Notes: generated by a model from the sequence alone, not told the origin. A stretch of 64,000 nucleotides of DNA from CAZVVT01 sp964630595 (GCA_964630595.1 CAZVVT010000003.1:78640-142639), one strand, 5' to 3'. Shown: positions 31,331 to 40,289, counted from the stretch's first letter. Numbers and translations are program-made.

Positions 31331-31355
31331 AACCCTCCCGCGGAGCTTTTTTTTT
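31329..31355 (+). repeat. Duplicated upstream element, copy 2
   Basis: AAAACCCTCCCGCGGAGCT (31329-31347) followed by eight more T residues (nine in all from 31347), the second copy of the element at 28478. It lies 25-51 bases before the ATG of paralogue B. TATATA at about 31370 could be a -10 box; the T run may be the end of the upstream transcript. Confidence 0.75.
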
Positions 31356-31379
31356 ACGCAAAACGTGTATATAGCGAGT

Positions 31380-34097
31380 ATGTCCGGAATCTACCCTCAC
31401 GACCGCTCTTTAACACAGAGGCAGCTCGCCTCCATTCAACCGAGAGGTTTTACCAAGACTGTTGTTTTTGGTGCCTTGGATCCACGCAGCTCTACCGGTG
31501 CTCAGACTGCCTGGAAAGTAGGGCTTGTTCTGGCAGCTGCTCTTCTCTCTTGCACCATTATAGGGGCTGTGTACGTAAAAAGGGCGTACCGAGTCTATAC
31601 GAAGTATCAAAGAGAAGTTTTGAGGAAAATCGGCACTGTGGCTGCCGGTATTTTGCCCCCTGGCGGCGGCGGAGCGGCTGCTCCAAGAGCTACTTCTGAG
31701 GTGGACTTATCAGAAATGACACCTAAAGAAGTCGCAGCATTTGAACGGGCCAAACTGGATGTCGAGCGTGACGCAGAAGAAGTATCCGTAAGCATTAAAA
31801 GTTACGGCATTAGAAATCCAGCCGCTCTCATTGCGATAGCCAAGCTGGCGGCGCAGCAAGACGGATTGGGAGTCTCTGAGCACATCGGAAATTACGGTAT
31901 CGTGGATCCAGATCAACTTTTTGAAATAGCCAAGCTAGCAGTTTCGCAAGATGGAAGAGCTTCTAAATACATCGGAAATTACGGGATCACAGATCAAGAC
32001 AAACTCTTCGAGATCGCCAAGCTGGCTGTTCAGGAAAATGCATGGGGGGTCACGCACTACATAGGAAAGTATGGGATTATCGATCAAAACGTTCGCATTG
32101 AGATAGCTAAGCTGGCAGTTCTGAAAGATCCTAAATCAGTCGCTCGCGACATCAAAAAATATGGCATCGATAATCAAGCCGCTCTTATTGAGATCGCTAA
32201 AATGGCAGCTCAGCGAGACGGATTATGGGTCTCTTGCTATATCTCAAACTACGGTATCAAGAACGTGTACGCACTGGCAGAGATCGCATGGATAGCTGTT
32301 GCACAAAATAGAGAAAGTTTGAGCGTTCTGAGCCTTTATGGCATTGCTGATGAGAAAGAATTATGTAGTTTGGGAATTCGAATCCTTAGGGATCTTTTTT
32401 CCGCAAAGGGCTCGGAGGTTAAAGAAGGTTCTGACTTGTTTAAGGCTTTAGAGGCTTTGGGAAAGTATCGCAGCCTATCTATTGGAGTTGATTTTATACC
32501 ATGGTGTATCGACTTTTTGCGAAAATCTACCTCAGAAGAGGTCGCAGCTTATGTCAAAGCGTACGAAGAAACACCTAACCTCCAAGTTCACTTTTATCTT
32601 CCTTGTTTGATTTTGACACAATGGGGCAAGGGGGAGGGCGAAGACAGGGCAACCGTTTTGGCTTTTCTGCGAAAGCAGCGAGATGGTTTGCGTTATGCAG
32701 CCACAGGTCATATGCAGCTTTTGTTGCGGTTGCTCGTAGACTTGTCGAAAGAAGCTATTTCTGATGCAACTCGCTGGAAGCTGCTTGCAAGAGCAATTCA
32801 AGAGAAAGACAAAGCTTGGTCAACTCTTGGAGTGCTTTCCGCTCTTTGCGACAAGTCGACTCCGCCAAGGGTCAAGGCGGTAGCAGACGCTTCGTTGCTT
32901 TCTCAAGGGCTTTCAGAAGGGATTAAAGCGTTGCTACAGGCGAGAGGGGTAGTAGGTCCGGAAAGCACGATTGATGATGCGTTTTTGAAGAAATACGGCG
33001 AGACATTTGGCCAGACACGCGTTCCCCAAGCTCTTCTGCTTTATATAAAGGGGATTCAGCGGTTAGCAGATCCGAGTCTCATGAAAGCAGTGCAAGAGTT
33101 TGTACAAGGCGTTCTCACGGGGACCTTTCGCGCAGATCGCTACAATCCTGAACGAAGCCCACATCTGAAAAAACTGGCAGAAGAAGCGCCTGAGGTCTTT
33201 GCTGCTTGGCAGAAAGGGGCGCACGTGAAAAAACTGGGGGCGGCTGAAAGGCCTACAGAAGAGATAGCTGTAGATTTGGTAGCCTTCTTCAAGCAGAAAA
33301 TGGGCGATGGGCACACAAAGATCGATGGCGAAGAGCAGATGCCTCAATTAGCTCGGCTATTATCCAACGAAGAGGCTCTGCGGCAGTATCAAGCCCAAGA
33401 TGATCCAACCAAAATACCCGCAGCCGTCTCATCAGGAGGAGCTGCTGCGGAGGCGAGAATTTCCGAGACAGAGGAGATTTGTATTCAGCTGCTGCATCCA
33501 AAAACAACTCCAGAGCAAAGAAAGGCTTTGCTTGCTGCTCTGGCGACCAAGCTTGATCCTCGATTGGAGCTGAACAACGATATCAAAGCGTTGCGAAAGG
33601 GTCCCGTGCGAGGCATGGGTGAGCTGACAGTTGTTAATAGCGATGACTGGCAAGATCTTTTCCTCTGCGGTACAGAGGTTCTGGGCTCTTGCCAAAGGAT
33701 TGACGGAGACCCTCAACTCAATAAATGTCTGTTAGCTTATTGCCTAGATGGAAAAAACCGCCTTTTGGCAGTCAAAGATGCTTCGGGCAAGGTTCTTGCT
33801 CGTTGCCTCTTTCGGCTTCTTTGGGATGAAGAAAAAGGTAAGCCCGTTCTGTTTTCTGATCGCATCTATTTCAATTCCCCATCGCTACAGTATGAAGAGG
33901 CGCTCAATGATTTGGCTCTTAGGATCGCTGCCGAGATGGGCTGTCCCTTGGCCGCTTACTATGTAGATGAAGGGCAAGTTCCCTTACAGCTAAAGTCCTA
34001 TGGCAGTCCCGCACCCTATGAATATGAAGATGCTGCAGGCGGAGTGCAGATAGGTGGAAGGTTTAGTGTAGCGAAGGCACGTTTTGTTGTTAGCTAA
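31380..34097 (+). CDS. Helical-repeat protein B, paralogue of protein A
   Basis: A 905-residue protein with the same plan as protein A: a hydrophobic helix at about 46-63, a Gly/Pro-rich linker (LPPGGGGAA, about 92-100) absent from A, six or seven 30-residue repeats at about 137-320 (YGIVDPDQLFEIAKLAVSQ and so on), a helical middle and the conserved C-terminal domain with LGSCQRIDGDP and PAPYEYEDAAGG. Between repeats the most constant residues are Y-G-I and EIAKLA. ATG 31380 gives an N terminus (MSGIYPHDRS) that matches that of A (MTGTYPVDG). Third-position drift between A and B suggests an old duplication. Function is unknown. Confidence 0.82.
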   Translation: MSGIYPHDRSLTQRQLASIQPRGFTKTVVFGALDPRSSTGAQTAWKVGLVLAAALLSCTIIGAVYVKRAYRVYTKYQREVLRKIGTVAAGILPPGGGGAAAPRATSEVDLSEMTPKEVAAFERAKLDVERDAEEVSVSIKSYGIRNPAALIAIAKLAAQQDGLGVSEHIGNYGIVDPDQLFEIAKLAVSQDGRASKYIGNYGITDQDKLFEIAKLAVQENAWGVTHYIGKYGIIDQNVRIEIAKLAVLKDPKSVARDIKKYGIDNQAALIEIAKMAAQRDGLWVSCYISNYGIKNVYALAEIAWIAVAQNRESLSVLSLYGIADEKELCSLGIRILRDLFSAKGSEVKEGSDLFKALEALGKYRSLSIGVDFIPWCIDFLRKSTSEEVAAYVKAYEETPNLQVHFYLPCLILTQWGKGEGEDRATVLAFLRKQRDGLRYAATGHMQLLLRLLVDLSKEAISDATRWKLLARAIQEKDKAWSTLGVLSALCDKSTPPRVKAVADASLLSQGLSEGIKALLQARGVVGPESTIDDAFLKKYGETFGQTRVPQALLLYIKGIQRLADPSLMKAVQEFVQGVLTGTFRADRYNPERSPHLKKLAEEAPEVFAAWQKGAHVKKLGAAERPTEEIAVDLVAFFKQKMGDGHTKIDGEEQMPQLARLLSNEEALRQYQAQDDPTKIPAAVSSGGAAAEARISETEEICIQLLHPKTTPEQRKALLAALATKLDPRLELNNDIKALRKGPVRGMGELTVVNSDDWQDLFLCGTEVLGSCQRIDGDPQLNKCLLAYCLDGKNRLLAVKDASGKVLARCLFRLLWDEEKGKPVLFSDRIYFNSPSLQYEEALNDLALRIAAEMGCPLAAYYVDEGQVPLQLKSYGSPAPYEYEDAAGGVQIGGRFSVAKARFVVS

Positions 34098-34114
34098 TAT
34101 GTCATTTTAGCGAG

Positions 34115-34120
34115 TATAAT
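34115..34120 (+). promoter_or_regulatory. TATAAT -10 box before the 34132 gene
   Basis: A perfect TATAAT lies 11 bases before ATG 34132; no good -35 box is present at 16-18 bases. Transcription from it would start about five bases before the ATG, giving a near-leaderless message. No Shine-Dalgarno sequence is visible. Confidence 0.35.
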
Positions 34121-34131
34121 TAAATCACTTT

Positions 34132-35454
34132 ATGACGCGCACGATCTATCCATTACGAAGTAATGTAAATGCCTCTCTTGATGACGAAGTATACCCGGTG
34201 CATCCGGATCGGAAGCTTAAGGCCGAGTTGCTTCGTCGCGGATTGCTCTACTGTGGTAGAGCTGTTGTGCCCAAAGAGCTTAAGGCAGATGCGACGGTAT
34301 ATCGTGACATGTTGATCCAGCATTTGGATCGGCGCGTGACGGCTCTTTTCTTGCAACTGTTGATGGTGCAGGGCACAAAAAAGCGCTTGGCAATAGGAGG
34401 CACTCTTGCGCAAGGGGAGAGGGTGTTGTGGCTTCCGCAAGTCATAGATGGTGGAGGTGTACGCTATCTCATGAAGCGCAACGCTTGCCACAGTGCCACC
34501 ATTCCTCATTTGGTGGGGGTTTTCCCTGGTAGTTCCTGCGATCGATTTCAAAACGCTACTCTGGCAATGCCGCTTTTTATCAATAACGCCGACAGCACTT
34601 TAGATGCTGGAAGGGATGGATTGCGAAACCGTGGGCTTGCAATACTCCAAAGAGCTTCGGATGGAAAGATTGAAGTAGAAGAGGGAGTTATAGAGTTTGT
34701 TGCAACGCTGGAGAGCGCCTTAGGGGAGCATCCACCCCGTGCTGAAGTGGAGGGAGTGTTTGCGGTGTTTCGGGATCAGATGAAACGCATCAAAACTGCT
34801 ACGGCGAAGGGATCGCCGCTTTATGATCGCTGGTTGGATCTTCGTCCTGAAGAGACGAAAAAGGATAGGCGCGCCATCCATCGCATACGAATGGACTGCA
34901 TCAGAATCAATGCAGAGGCGGAATCGGCTGTGATGGCGGACATCGAGAAGGCGAAAGAAGCGCTGGTCGCCGGAAAGAAGCGCCCTGACTACTATAGCGA
35001 AGCATTTCAGTATCGACTTTTGAAAAGTCTAGATGATGAAGACCGACCGCATATCGCCAAGCTTCTCTCTGATTCTGGGCGTGATCCGGCAGAGGTAGTA
35101 CCTTGCACGACTCGTTATGCAACAACTATGGCTTGGTTAAAAAAGCATCAGGATGTTTTTACCGATCTTGCAGCCGTATTGCACAAGCAGTTGGTGGGGC
35201 TGGGCGAAGCAGAAGAGTTAGCGCGCCAAGTCATCCTTGTGAAGCTCATGAAGGCGCGCAAGATTGACGCAATCGAGGGCGTTGATCCTATAAAGGACGA
35301 GGCTCTTACCCGCGAAGAGCGCGATACTGTATGTAGAGTGCTTCAGGTTCGAGAAGATTTCTTCTACCCTTCTTGGTTCTACGCTAAACGTTCTGTGCCT
35401 ACACGCGATGGAACAGCGCGCAGCTCCTCGACAGTAGCATCCACTAGACGATAG
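34132..35454 (+). CDS. Hypothetical protein next to the repeat paralogues
   Basis: A 440-residue soluble, basic protein I cannot place. The first half has a beta-rich look (KRLAIGGTLAQGERVLWLPQ, CHSATIPHLVGVFPGSS), the second half is helical and charged (EDRPHIAKLLSDSGRDPAEV). No signal peptide or membrane span. It follows protein B by 34 bases in the same direction and has its own TATAAT box. Its 3' end overlaps lplA by 76 bases in convergent orientation; the last 25 residues are therefore antisense to lplA and may not be conserved. Probably part of the same accessory block. Confidence 0.65.
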   Translation: MTRTIYPLRSNVNASLDDEVYPVHPDRKLKAELLRRGLLYCGRAVVPKELKADATVYRDMLIQHLDRRVTALFLQLLMVQGTKKRLAIGGTLAQGERVLWLPQVIDGGGVRYLMKRNACHSATIPHLVGVFPGSSCDRFQNATLAMPLFINNADSTLDAGRDGLRNRGLAILQRASDGKIEVEEGVIEFVATLESALGEHPPRAEVEGVFAVFRDQMKRIKTATAKGSPLYDRWLDLRPEETKKDRRAIHRIRMDCIRINAEAESAVMADIEKAKEALVAGKKRPDYYSEAFQYRLLKSLDDEDRPHIAKLLSDSGRDPAEVVPCTTRYATTMAWLKKHQDVFTDLAAVLHKQLVGLGEAEELARQVILVKLMKARKIDAIEGVDPIKDEALTREERDTVCRVLQVREDFFYPSWFYAKRSVPTRDGTARSSSTVASTRR

Positions 35455-36059
35455 CGCTGCGCTAGGGAGTTTTTGAGTCCCTCGACAACCTTTTCAGGCG
35501 AGGCGAAGTGCTCTTTCAGTGTGCAGAGGAAGTCTTTGTGAGTGCGGCCTTTGCGGTAATCGGGCACGCGCGGAGGCATGGTGAGCAGCTGCATGTGAGC
35601 CGGATTGAAGTCCCAGAGCAGTGTTGAGTGGTGGAGGAAGCGGTGCTTGGTGATGTACTGCGCGTTGCCGCCAAATTTGCGTTCACCCAGAGCATAGTCA
35701 TTTTCGCGCAGAGCGAAGGAGGGGGGCAGGGCCGGCTTCCAGATCTGCTCTGTCCATTGGAGGATCGGTTTGGGCTCAAGGGCAATGCCGGTGTCTTCTT
35801 GGTTGAAGATGAGTGTGACAAAGAGAGTGTTTTCGTCGACCACGACGCAGCCACCGCCGGAGAAGCGGCGGATGACGGGGATGTGGACCTGGTTCATGTT
35901 GATCCACTCATGGGGCTTGCCGGAGATGCCTAGAACAATGGCGGGGGGGCTGCCGTAGTTGATGAGCAGCAGGTTGTGAGGCGTGGCGCGCAGGATGCCC
36001 TCTTCGAAGAGAAGCTGGTCGTAGATGGGCCAGCCGCGCGTTTCAACTATGTACAGCAA
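35379..36059 (-). CDS. lplA: Lipoate-protein ligase A
   Basis: Attaches lipoate to lysines of 2-oxoacid dehydrogenase E2 subunits and GcvH. The 226 residues include the lipoate-binding RRFSGGGCVVVD and the ATP-binding ERKFGGNAQYIT of the LplA/BPL fold. The substrate is likely the E2 protein encoded at 59 kb. An lplA gene next to mnmG-dnaB is also found in Chlamydia; here a GGDEF gene and a tiny gene intervene. The start overlaps the GGDEF gene's end by 13 bases. Confidence 0.9.
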   Translation of the reverse strand: MLYIVETRGWPIYDQLLFEEGILRATPHNLLLINYGSPPAIVLGISGKPHEWINMNQVHIPVIRRFSGGGCVVVDENTLFVTLIFNQEDTGIALEPKPILQWTEQIWKPALPPSFALRENDYALGERKFGGNAQYITKHRFLHHSTLLWDFNPAHMQLLTMPPRVPDYRKGRTHKDFLCTLKEHFASPEKVVEGLKNSLAQRYRLVDATVEELRAVPSRVGTERLA

Positions 36060-36919
36060 CGGTTGCGTCCTGATTCTTTTGCGCGGTACATCGCTTTGTC
36101 TGCGGCTTTGAGGAGGGTCTCCAGACTTTGCGAGTCGTAGAGTTCTGCGATTCCGATGGAGATCGTCATGTTGAGTTTGAGGCGGGCCTTTTCCACCGCT
36201 TTGCGCAACTTCTCGGCGACGACTAAGGCCTTTTCTTGGGTTGTGTTGGGTAAAAGCACAACAAACTCTTCACCGCCATAGCGAGCAACGATGTCATAAG
36301 CGCGCAGGTTTTTGGCAATGAGCGTGGCGATTTCAACCAGCATCTTATCCCCCTCGTCATGGCCAAACTCATCATTGACGCGCTTAAAAAGGTCGAGGTC
36401 GATCATCAAGACAGAGAGTGGAGATTTGGTGCGCTGCGACTTGGAAATTTCCTTGCGTCCCAGTTCCGTGAGAGCCAGGCGGTTGTAGAGGCGTGTGAGG
36501 GTGTCGTGTTCTGCCATGCGCTTGAGTCGCTTCGAGCGCTCGCCGAGGTGCTTGACCTCCTTTTTGTAGCTCTTGGCCAGCACGATGGCAGACTTGACCT
36601 GGTCGGGTTTGAGCGGCCGGTAGAGAAAGTTGGTGATGCCCGATTTGAGCGCCTGCTCCGGCTTGGCCTTCTTGCTCACTAGTAAGAGGATGGGGCAGGA
36701 GGCAAACTTCTTTGTCGAGCGCAACCGCGTCGCTAGGGCCTCGGGAGTGACAAATTTGATTTTTGCGTCGATGATGACGGCGTCGATGGGCGTGTCGAAA
36801 AGCAGGTCGAAGGTGATGCTCTTTGAGCCGGTAGAAATGAGGGCAAAGTCATCACCGATCGCTACCGCCAGGGAGCGTTTTGTCGAGGGGATGTCAGTGA
36901 TGAGCAAAAGAGTTGGCAT
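36047..36919 (-). CDS. GGDEF protein with a degenerate receiver domain
   Basis: Residues 1-115 resemble a response-regulator receiver: the acceptor-type Asp is kept (AVIIDAKI), but the conserved Lys is Arg (FLYRPLK) and the acidic pair is reduced (ITDI). Residues 130-290 are a diguanylate-cyclase domain with the metal/substrate segment MIDLDLFKRVNDEFGHDEGD and an intact catalytic RYGGEEFVVLLP. It should make cyclic di-GMP. Chlamydiaceae are not known to have GGDEF proteins, so this is a feature of other chlamydial families or an acquisition. It diverges from the small gene at 36953 and overlaps lplA. Confidence 0.9.
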   Translation of the reverse strand: MPTLLLITDIPSTKRSLAVAIGDDFALISTGSKSITFDLLFDTPIDAVIIDAKIKFVTPEALATRLRSTKKFASCPILLLVSKKAKPEQALKSGITNFLYRPLKPDQVKSAIVLAKSYKKEVKHLGERSKRLKRMAEHDTLTRLYNRLALTELGRKEISKSQRTKSPLSVLMIDLDLFKRVNDEFGHDEGDKMLVEIATLIAKNLRAYDIVARYGGEEFVVLLPNTTQEKALVVAEKLRKAVEKARLKLNMTISIGIAELYDSQSLETLLKAADKAMYRAKESGRNRCCT

Positions 36920-36952
36920 GATATCGCTAAACTGTTTATCCTAGCTGCCACA

Positions 36953-37039
36953 ATGGCTTCCGTAAAGAAGAAACGTAAATACAAAATCGCGAAACATAAG
37001 CGCAAAAAGCGTGCACGTCGCGACAGACATAAGACTTAA
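36953..37039 (+). CDS. 28-residue basic protein, AURKAIP1/COX24-type (bS22/bTHX-like) ribosomal protein
   Basis: ATG 36953 opens 28 codons reading MASVKKKRKYKIAKHKRKK then RARRDRHKT, stop 37037-37039. More than half of the residues are Lys or Arg. The pattern K-K-R-x-K-x-x-K-H-K-x-K-K matches short bacterial AURKAIP1/COX24 (DUF1713) proteins, relatives of mitochondrial mS38, which bind rRNA. It is easily missed because of its size. It lies between the divergent GGDEF gene and mnmG, 27 bases before the latter. Confidence 0.82.
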   Translation: MASVKKKRKYKIAKHKRKKRARRDRHKT

Positions 37040-37066
37040 AGGCCTTTTTCGTCCTTTTATAGATCT

Positions 37067-38827
37067 ATGTGGGCATTTCCCGACGAGTTTGACGTAATTG
37101 TCGTCGGTGCAGGCCATGCCGGCTGTGAAGCCGCGCATGCATCTGCACGGCTGGGCTGTCGTACCCTCTTGCTTACAATGAATCTGGACACCATCGCCAA
37201 GATGAGCTGCAACCCAGCCGTCGGGGGGATTGGCAAGGGGCATATCGTTCGCGAGATCGATGCCCTGGGCGGCATTATGGGCCAGATGACCGACGCTTGC
37301 GGGATCCAGTTCCGGATGCTCAACCGAGCGCGCGGGCCGGCCGTCTGGGCGCCGCGGGCGCAGGCCGATAAGGCCCTCTACAGCCTCAAGATGAAGCAGT
37401 TTCTCGAGAGCGCCACGAACCTCTATATCAAGCAGGGCACCACGCAGCGGCTCATCGTCGAAGAGGGGGTAGTGCGCGGGGTGGAGACGCAAGAGGGGAT
37501 TGCCTACCGTGGCAAGGCGGTGGTTTTGTCCGCCGGCACCTTTATGCAGGGGATGATCCACATCGGTCAGACGACCTTTAGCGGTGGTCGAGCCGGAGAT
37601 AAGCCCTCAGTGGGGCTTTCGGCCGATCTCGAGGGGTTGGGGCTGAAACTGGGTCGTCTGAAGACGGGAACGCCACCGCGCATCCATAGCCGGTCCATTG
37701 ATTACTCCAAGTGCGAAGAGCAGCCCGGAGAAGAGGGGATTTGGTTTTCCCACTGGAAAAAGTGCGAACGTCCGCGTCAGATCTCTTGCTGGATTACCTA
37801 TACGACAGAGGCCACCAAGCAGGTGGTCAGCGACAATATCCACCGCTCGGCCATGTACTCGGGAAAGATTTCCGGAGTAGGCCCGCGCTATTGCCCCTCG
37901 ATTGAGGACAAAATCAAGCGTTTTGCCGACAAGGAGCGCCACCAGCTCTTCCTCGAACCGGAGGGGTTGACGACCGATGAGGTCTATGTAAATGGCATTT
38001 CGACCTCGCTGCCTTTTGATGTGCAGCTGCAGATGATGCGCACGGTTTTGGGATTGGAGAACGCGGAGATCACCCGTCCTGCCTATGCCATTGAGTATGA
38101 CTACCTGCTCTCCGGGCAGATGGACTACACGATGGAGTGCCGCACGATCAAGGGGCTCTTCTTTGCGGGGCAGATCAATGGAACGACGGGCTACGAAGAG
38201 GCTGCTGGGCAGGGGCTGATGGCGGGCATCAACGCCGCCCACGGCGTGCTGGGCCGCGCGCCTCTGATCCTGCAGCGCCACGAAGCCTACATCGGTGTGA
38301 TGATCGACGACCTGGTGAATAAAGGGGTGGATGAGCCCTACCGCATGTTTACCTCCCGCGCCGAACACCGCCTCCTCCTGCGCCAAGACAACGCCGACCT
38401 GCGCCTCTCCGGCAAAGCCGACCTTCTCGCCCAGGAATGCCTGGATCGAGTCGCCTATAAGCGTGCAGCGATCGAAGAGCAGCTGCGCATCCTTAAGCCG
38501 ATGCAGATCAAGATGCTATGCCGTCCCGAAGTTTCGTATGCGGACATTGGAGCAGAGCGGTTTGATGGGGAGATTGAAAACGCCATTGAGCTGCAGATCA
38601 AGTATGGCGGGTACATCAAGCGCCAAGAGGCGGAGGTGGCCCGGTTGGCCCAGGCGGAAAACATCACTCTTCCCGAACATTTTGATTATCAGCCGGTTTT
38701 GGGCCTCTCCTCAGAGGCACGCCAAAAGTTTATGCGTCTAAGGCCGAAGAATTTAGGACAGGCTTCTCGCATTCCTGGCATCTCCATCGCCGACATTTCC
38801 GTTTTGATGATTGCCTTGAAGTGCTAA
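37067..38827 (+). CDS. mnmG: tRNA uridine-5-carboxymethylaminomethyl modification enzyme MnmG (GidA)
   Basis: With MnmE it modifies the wobble uridine of several tRNAs. The 586-residue product has the FAD loop VIVVGAGHAGCEAAHASARL, SCNPAVGGIGKGHIVREIDA, LKTGTPPRI, and the late FAGQINGTTGYEEAAGQGL, all hallmarks of GidA. The C-terminal helical domain ends LSSEARQKFMRLRPKNLGQA and ISIADISVLMIALK. It is slightly shorter than the usual 610-630. dnaB follows after 12 bases, as in Chlamydia. Confidence 0.96.
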   Translation: MWAFPDEFDVIVVGAGHAGCEAAHASARLGCRTLLLTMNLDTIAKMSCNPAVGGIGKGHIVREIDALGGIMGQMTDACGIQFRMLNRARGPAVWAPRAQADKALYSLKMKQFLESATNLYIKQGTTQRLIVEEGVVRGVETQEGIAYRGKAVVLSAGTFMQGMIHIGQTTFSGGRAGDKPSVGLSADLEGLGLKLGRLKTGTPPRIHSRSIDYSKCEEQPGEEGIWFSHWKKCERPRQISCWITYTTEATKQVVSDNIHRSAMYSGKISGVGPRYCPSIEDKIKRFADKERHQLFLEPEGLTTDEVYVNGISTSLPFDVQLQMMRTVLGLENAEITRPAYAIEYDYLLSGQMDYTMECRTIKGLFFAGQINGTTGYEEAAGQGLMAGINAAHGVLGRAPLILQRHEAYIGVMIDDLVNKGVDEPYRMFTSRAEHRLLLRQDNADLRLSGKADLLAQECLDRVAYKRAAIEEQLRILKPMQIKMLCRPEVSYADIGAERFDGEIENAIELQIKYGGYIKRQEAEVARLAQAENITLPEHFDYQPVLGLSSEARQKFMRLRPKNLGQASRIPGISIADISVLMIALKC

Positions 38828-38839
38828 CCTTCCCCAGAA

Positions 38840-40270
38840 ATGGCTGAAGAAAAAGCTCGCATAGCGCCCCACTCCAAAGAGTCCGAAATGATGGTGCTGG
38901 GCTGCATGCTCACCTCCGTCAACGCCCTCAACATCGCCGCCGACGCGCTGGATGAGAATGACTTCTACTTTCCCGAGCACAAGGTTGTTTTTCAATCGCT
39001 CAAGGAACTCTACCGCAAGGACAAGCCGGCTGATGTTCACATCATCTCGGAAGAGCTGAAGCGGACGGGCAAGCTTCAAACAGTGGGTGGAGTCGCCTAC
39101 GTTTCTGCGCTGGCGCAATACGCTGGCACTTCTGCTTACATCGAAGAGTACGCCAAGATCGTTAAAAACAAGTCGGTCCTGCGGCGGATGATTAATGCAG
39201 CGCAGTCGATTGAAAAAAGAGCGCTGGAAGAGCCGCAGAACGTCGATGGTGCACTCGATGATGCGCAAGCCCTCTTCTTCAAGATTAGTCAAGCAGCCAA
39301 CCCCGCCGCTGGTGTAGAGGTAAAAGACATTCTTACTGGCTTGCGTTCAGAGTCAGCGCAGCCCTTCCTTACCGAGCTCCAAGAAAAGCAAGAGTACTTC
39401 AACAAACACGGCGCGCAAAAAGCCTCTATTCTCGGCGTTCCCACTCACCTCATTGACCTGGACCGACTGATCAATGGCCTTGGCAAAAGCAACCTAATCC
39501 TCTTAGCTGCAAGGCCATCAATGGGAAAAACCGCCTTGGCAATGAACATTGCGGAGAACGTCTGCTTTGTTGAAGAAAAGCCTGTAGGCATTTTCTCTTT
39601 GGAGATGAGCGCTGATCAATTGCTGCAGCGTATGATTGCTTCTCAAGCGCAAGTGGAGTCGGAAAAAATCAAGACGGGCTCTTTGAATGGAGAAGAGTAC
39701 CAAAGGATTGTAGAAGCCGTTTCGCGCATGCAACGACATACCATGGTGATCGATGATCAACCCGGGCTGAAAGTAACGGATTTGCGCGCTCGAGCTCGAA
39801 GAATGAAGGAGATCTACGGAGTCGAGCTCATCGTTATCGATTACTTGCAGCTGCTCTCCGGTTCAGGCAATCACAATGGGGATAACCGTCAGCAAGAAAT
39901 TTCCGATATTTCACGTAACTTGAAGAACCTTGCGAGAGAAATTAACATCCCCATACTGTGCCTTTCACAGCTCTCCAGAAAAGTAGAGGAAAGACCCGAT
40001 AAACGTCCATGGATGAGTGACTTACGTGAAAGCGGCTCGCTCGAACAGGATAGCGACGTAATATTATTACTATATCGAGCTGAGTACTACGACAAGAACA
40101 CGCAGCCAGGGCTTGCCAAAGTCTACGTCGTCAAGAACCGTCATGGTGCTACTGGGGAAATTGACTTGGTCTACCGCAAGCACATTGTCCAATTTGCCAA
40201 TGCTCAAGTGCACAAAGCAAAGCGCCCTGAGCTAGAAGAAGACCACTACAAAGAATTCACCACGGTTTAA
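38840..40270 (+). CDS. dnaB: Replicative DNA helicase
   Basis: Hexameric 5'-3' helicase of the replication fork. The N-terminal primase-interacting domain (about 8-110) begins PHSKESEMMVLGCMLTS. The RecA-like core has Walker A in LAARPSMGKTALAMN (about 220-234), Walker B in LIVIDYLQLLSG and the arginine-bearing LRESGSLEQDSDV. 476 residues is normal length, and there is no intein. It follows mnmG closely. Confidence 0.96.
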   Translation: MAEEKARIAPHSKESEMMVLGCMLTSVNALNIAADALDENDFYFPEHKVVFQSLKELYRKDKPADVHIISEELKRTGKLQTVGGVAYVSALAQYAGTSAYIEEYAKIVKNKSVLRRMINAAQSIEKRALEEPQNVDGALDDAQALFFKISQAANPAAGVEVKDILTGLRSESAQPFLTELQEKQEYFNKHGAQKASILGVPTHLIDLDRLINGLGKSNLILLAARPSMGKTALAMNIAENVCFVEEKPVGIFSLEMSADQLLQRMIASQAQVESEKIKTGSLNGEEYQRIVEAVSRMQRHTMVIDDQPGLKVTDLRARARRMKEIYGVELIVIDYLQLLSGSGNHNGDNRQQEISDISRNLKNLAREINIPILCLSQLSRKVEERPDKRPWMSDLRESGSLEQDSDVILLLYRAEYYDKNTQPGLAKVYVVKNRHGATGEIDLVYRKHIVQFANAQVHKAKRPELEEDHYKEFTTV

Positions 40271-40289
40271 TCGCTCGAAACTCAGGTCT

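Noticed and set aside
28539..34097. CRISPR array or DNA tandem repeat as the cause of the periodicity
   Set aside because: The periodicity is at protein level (30 residues, 90 bases) with strong DNA divergence between units; no identical short repeats with spacers.
37607..38386. 259-codon minus-strand frame in mnmG
   Set aside because: Lies within the conserved core of MnmG; a shadow.
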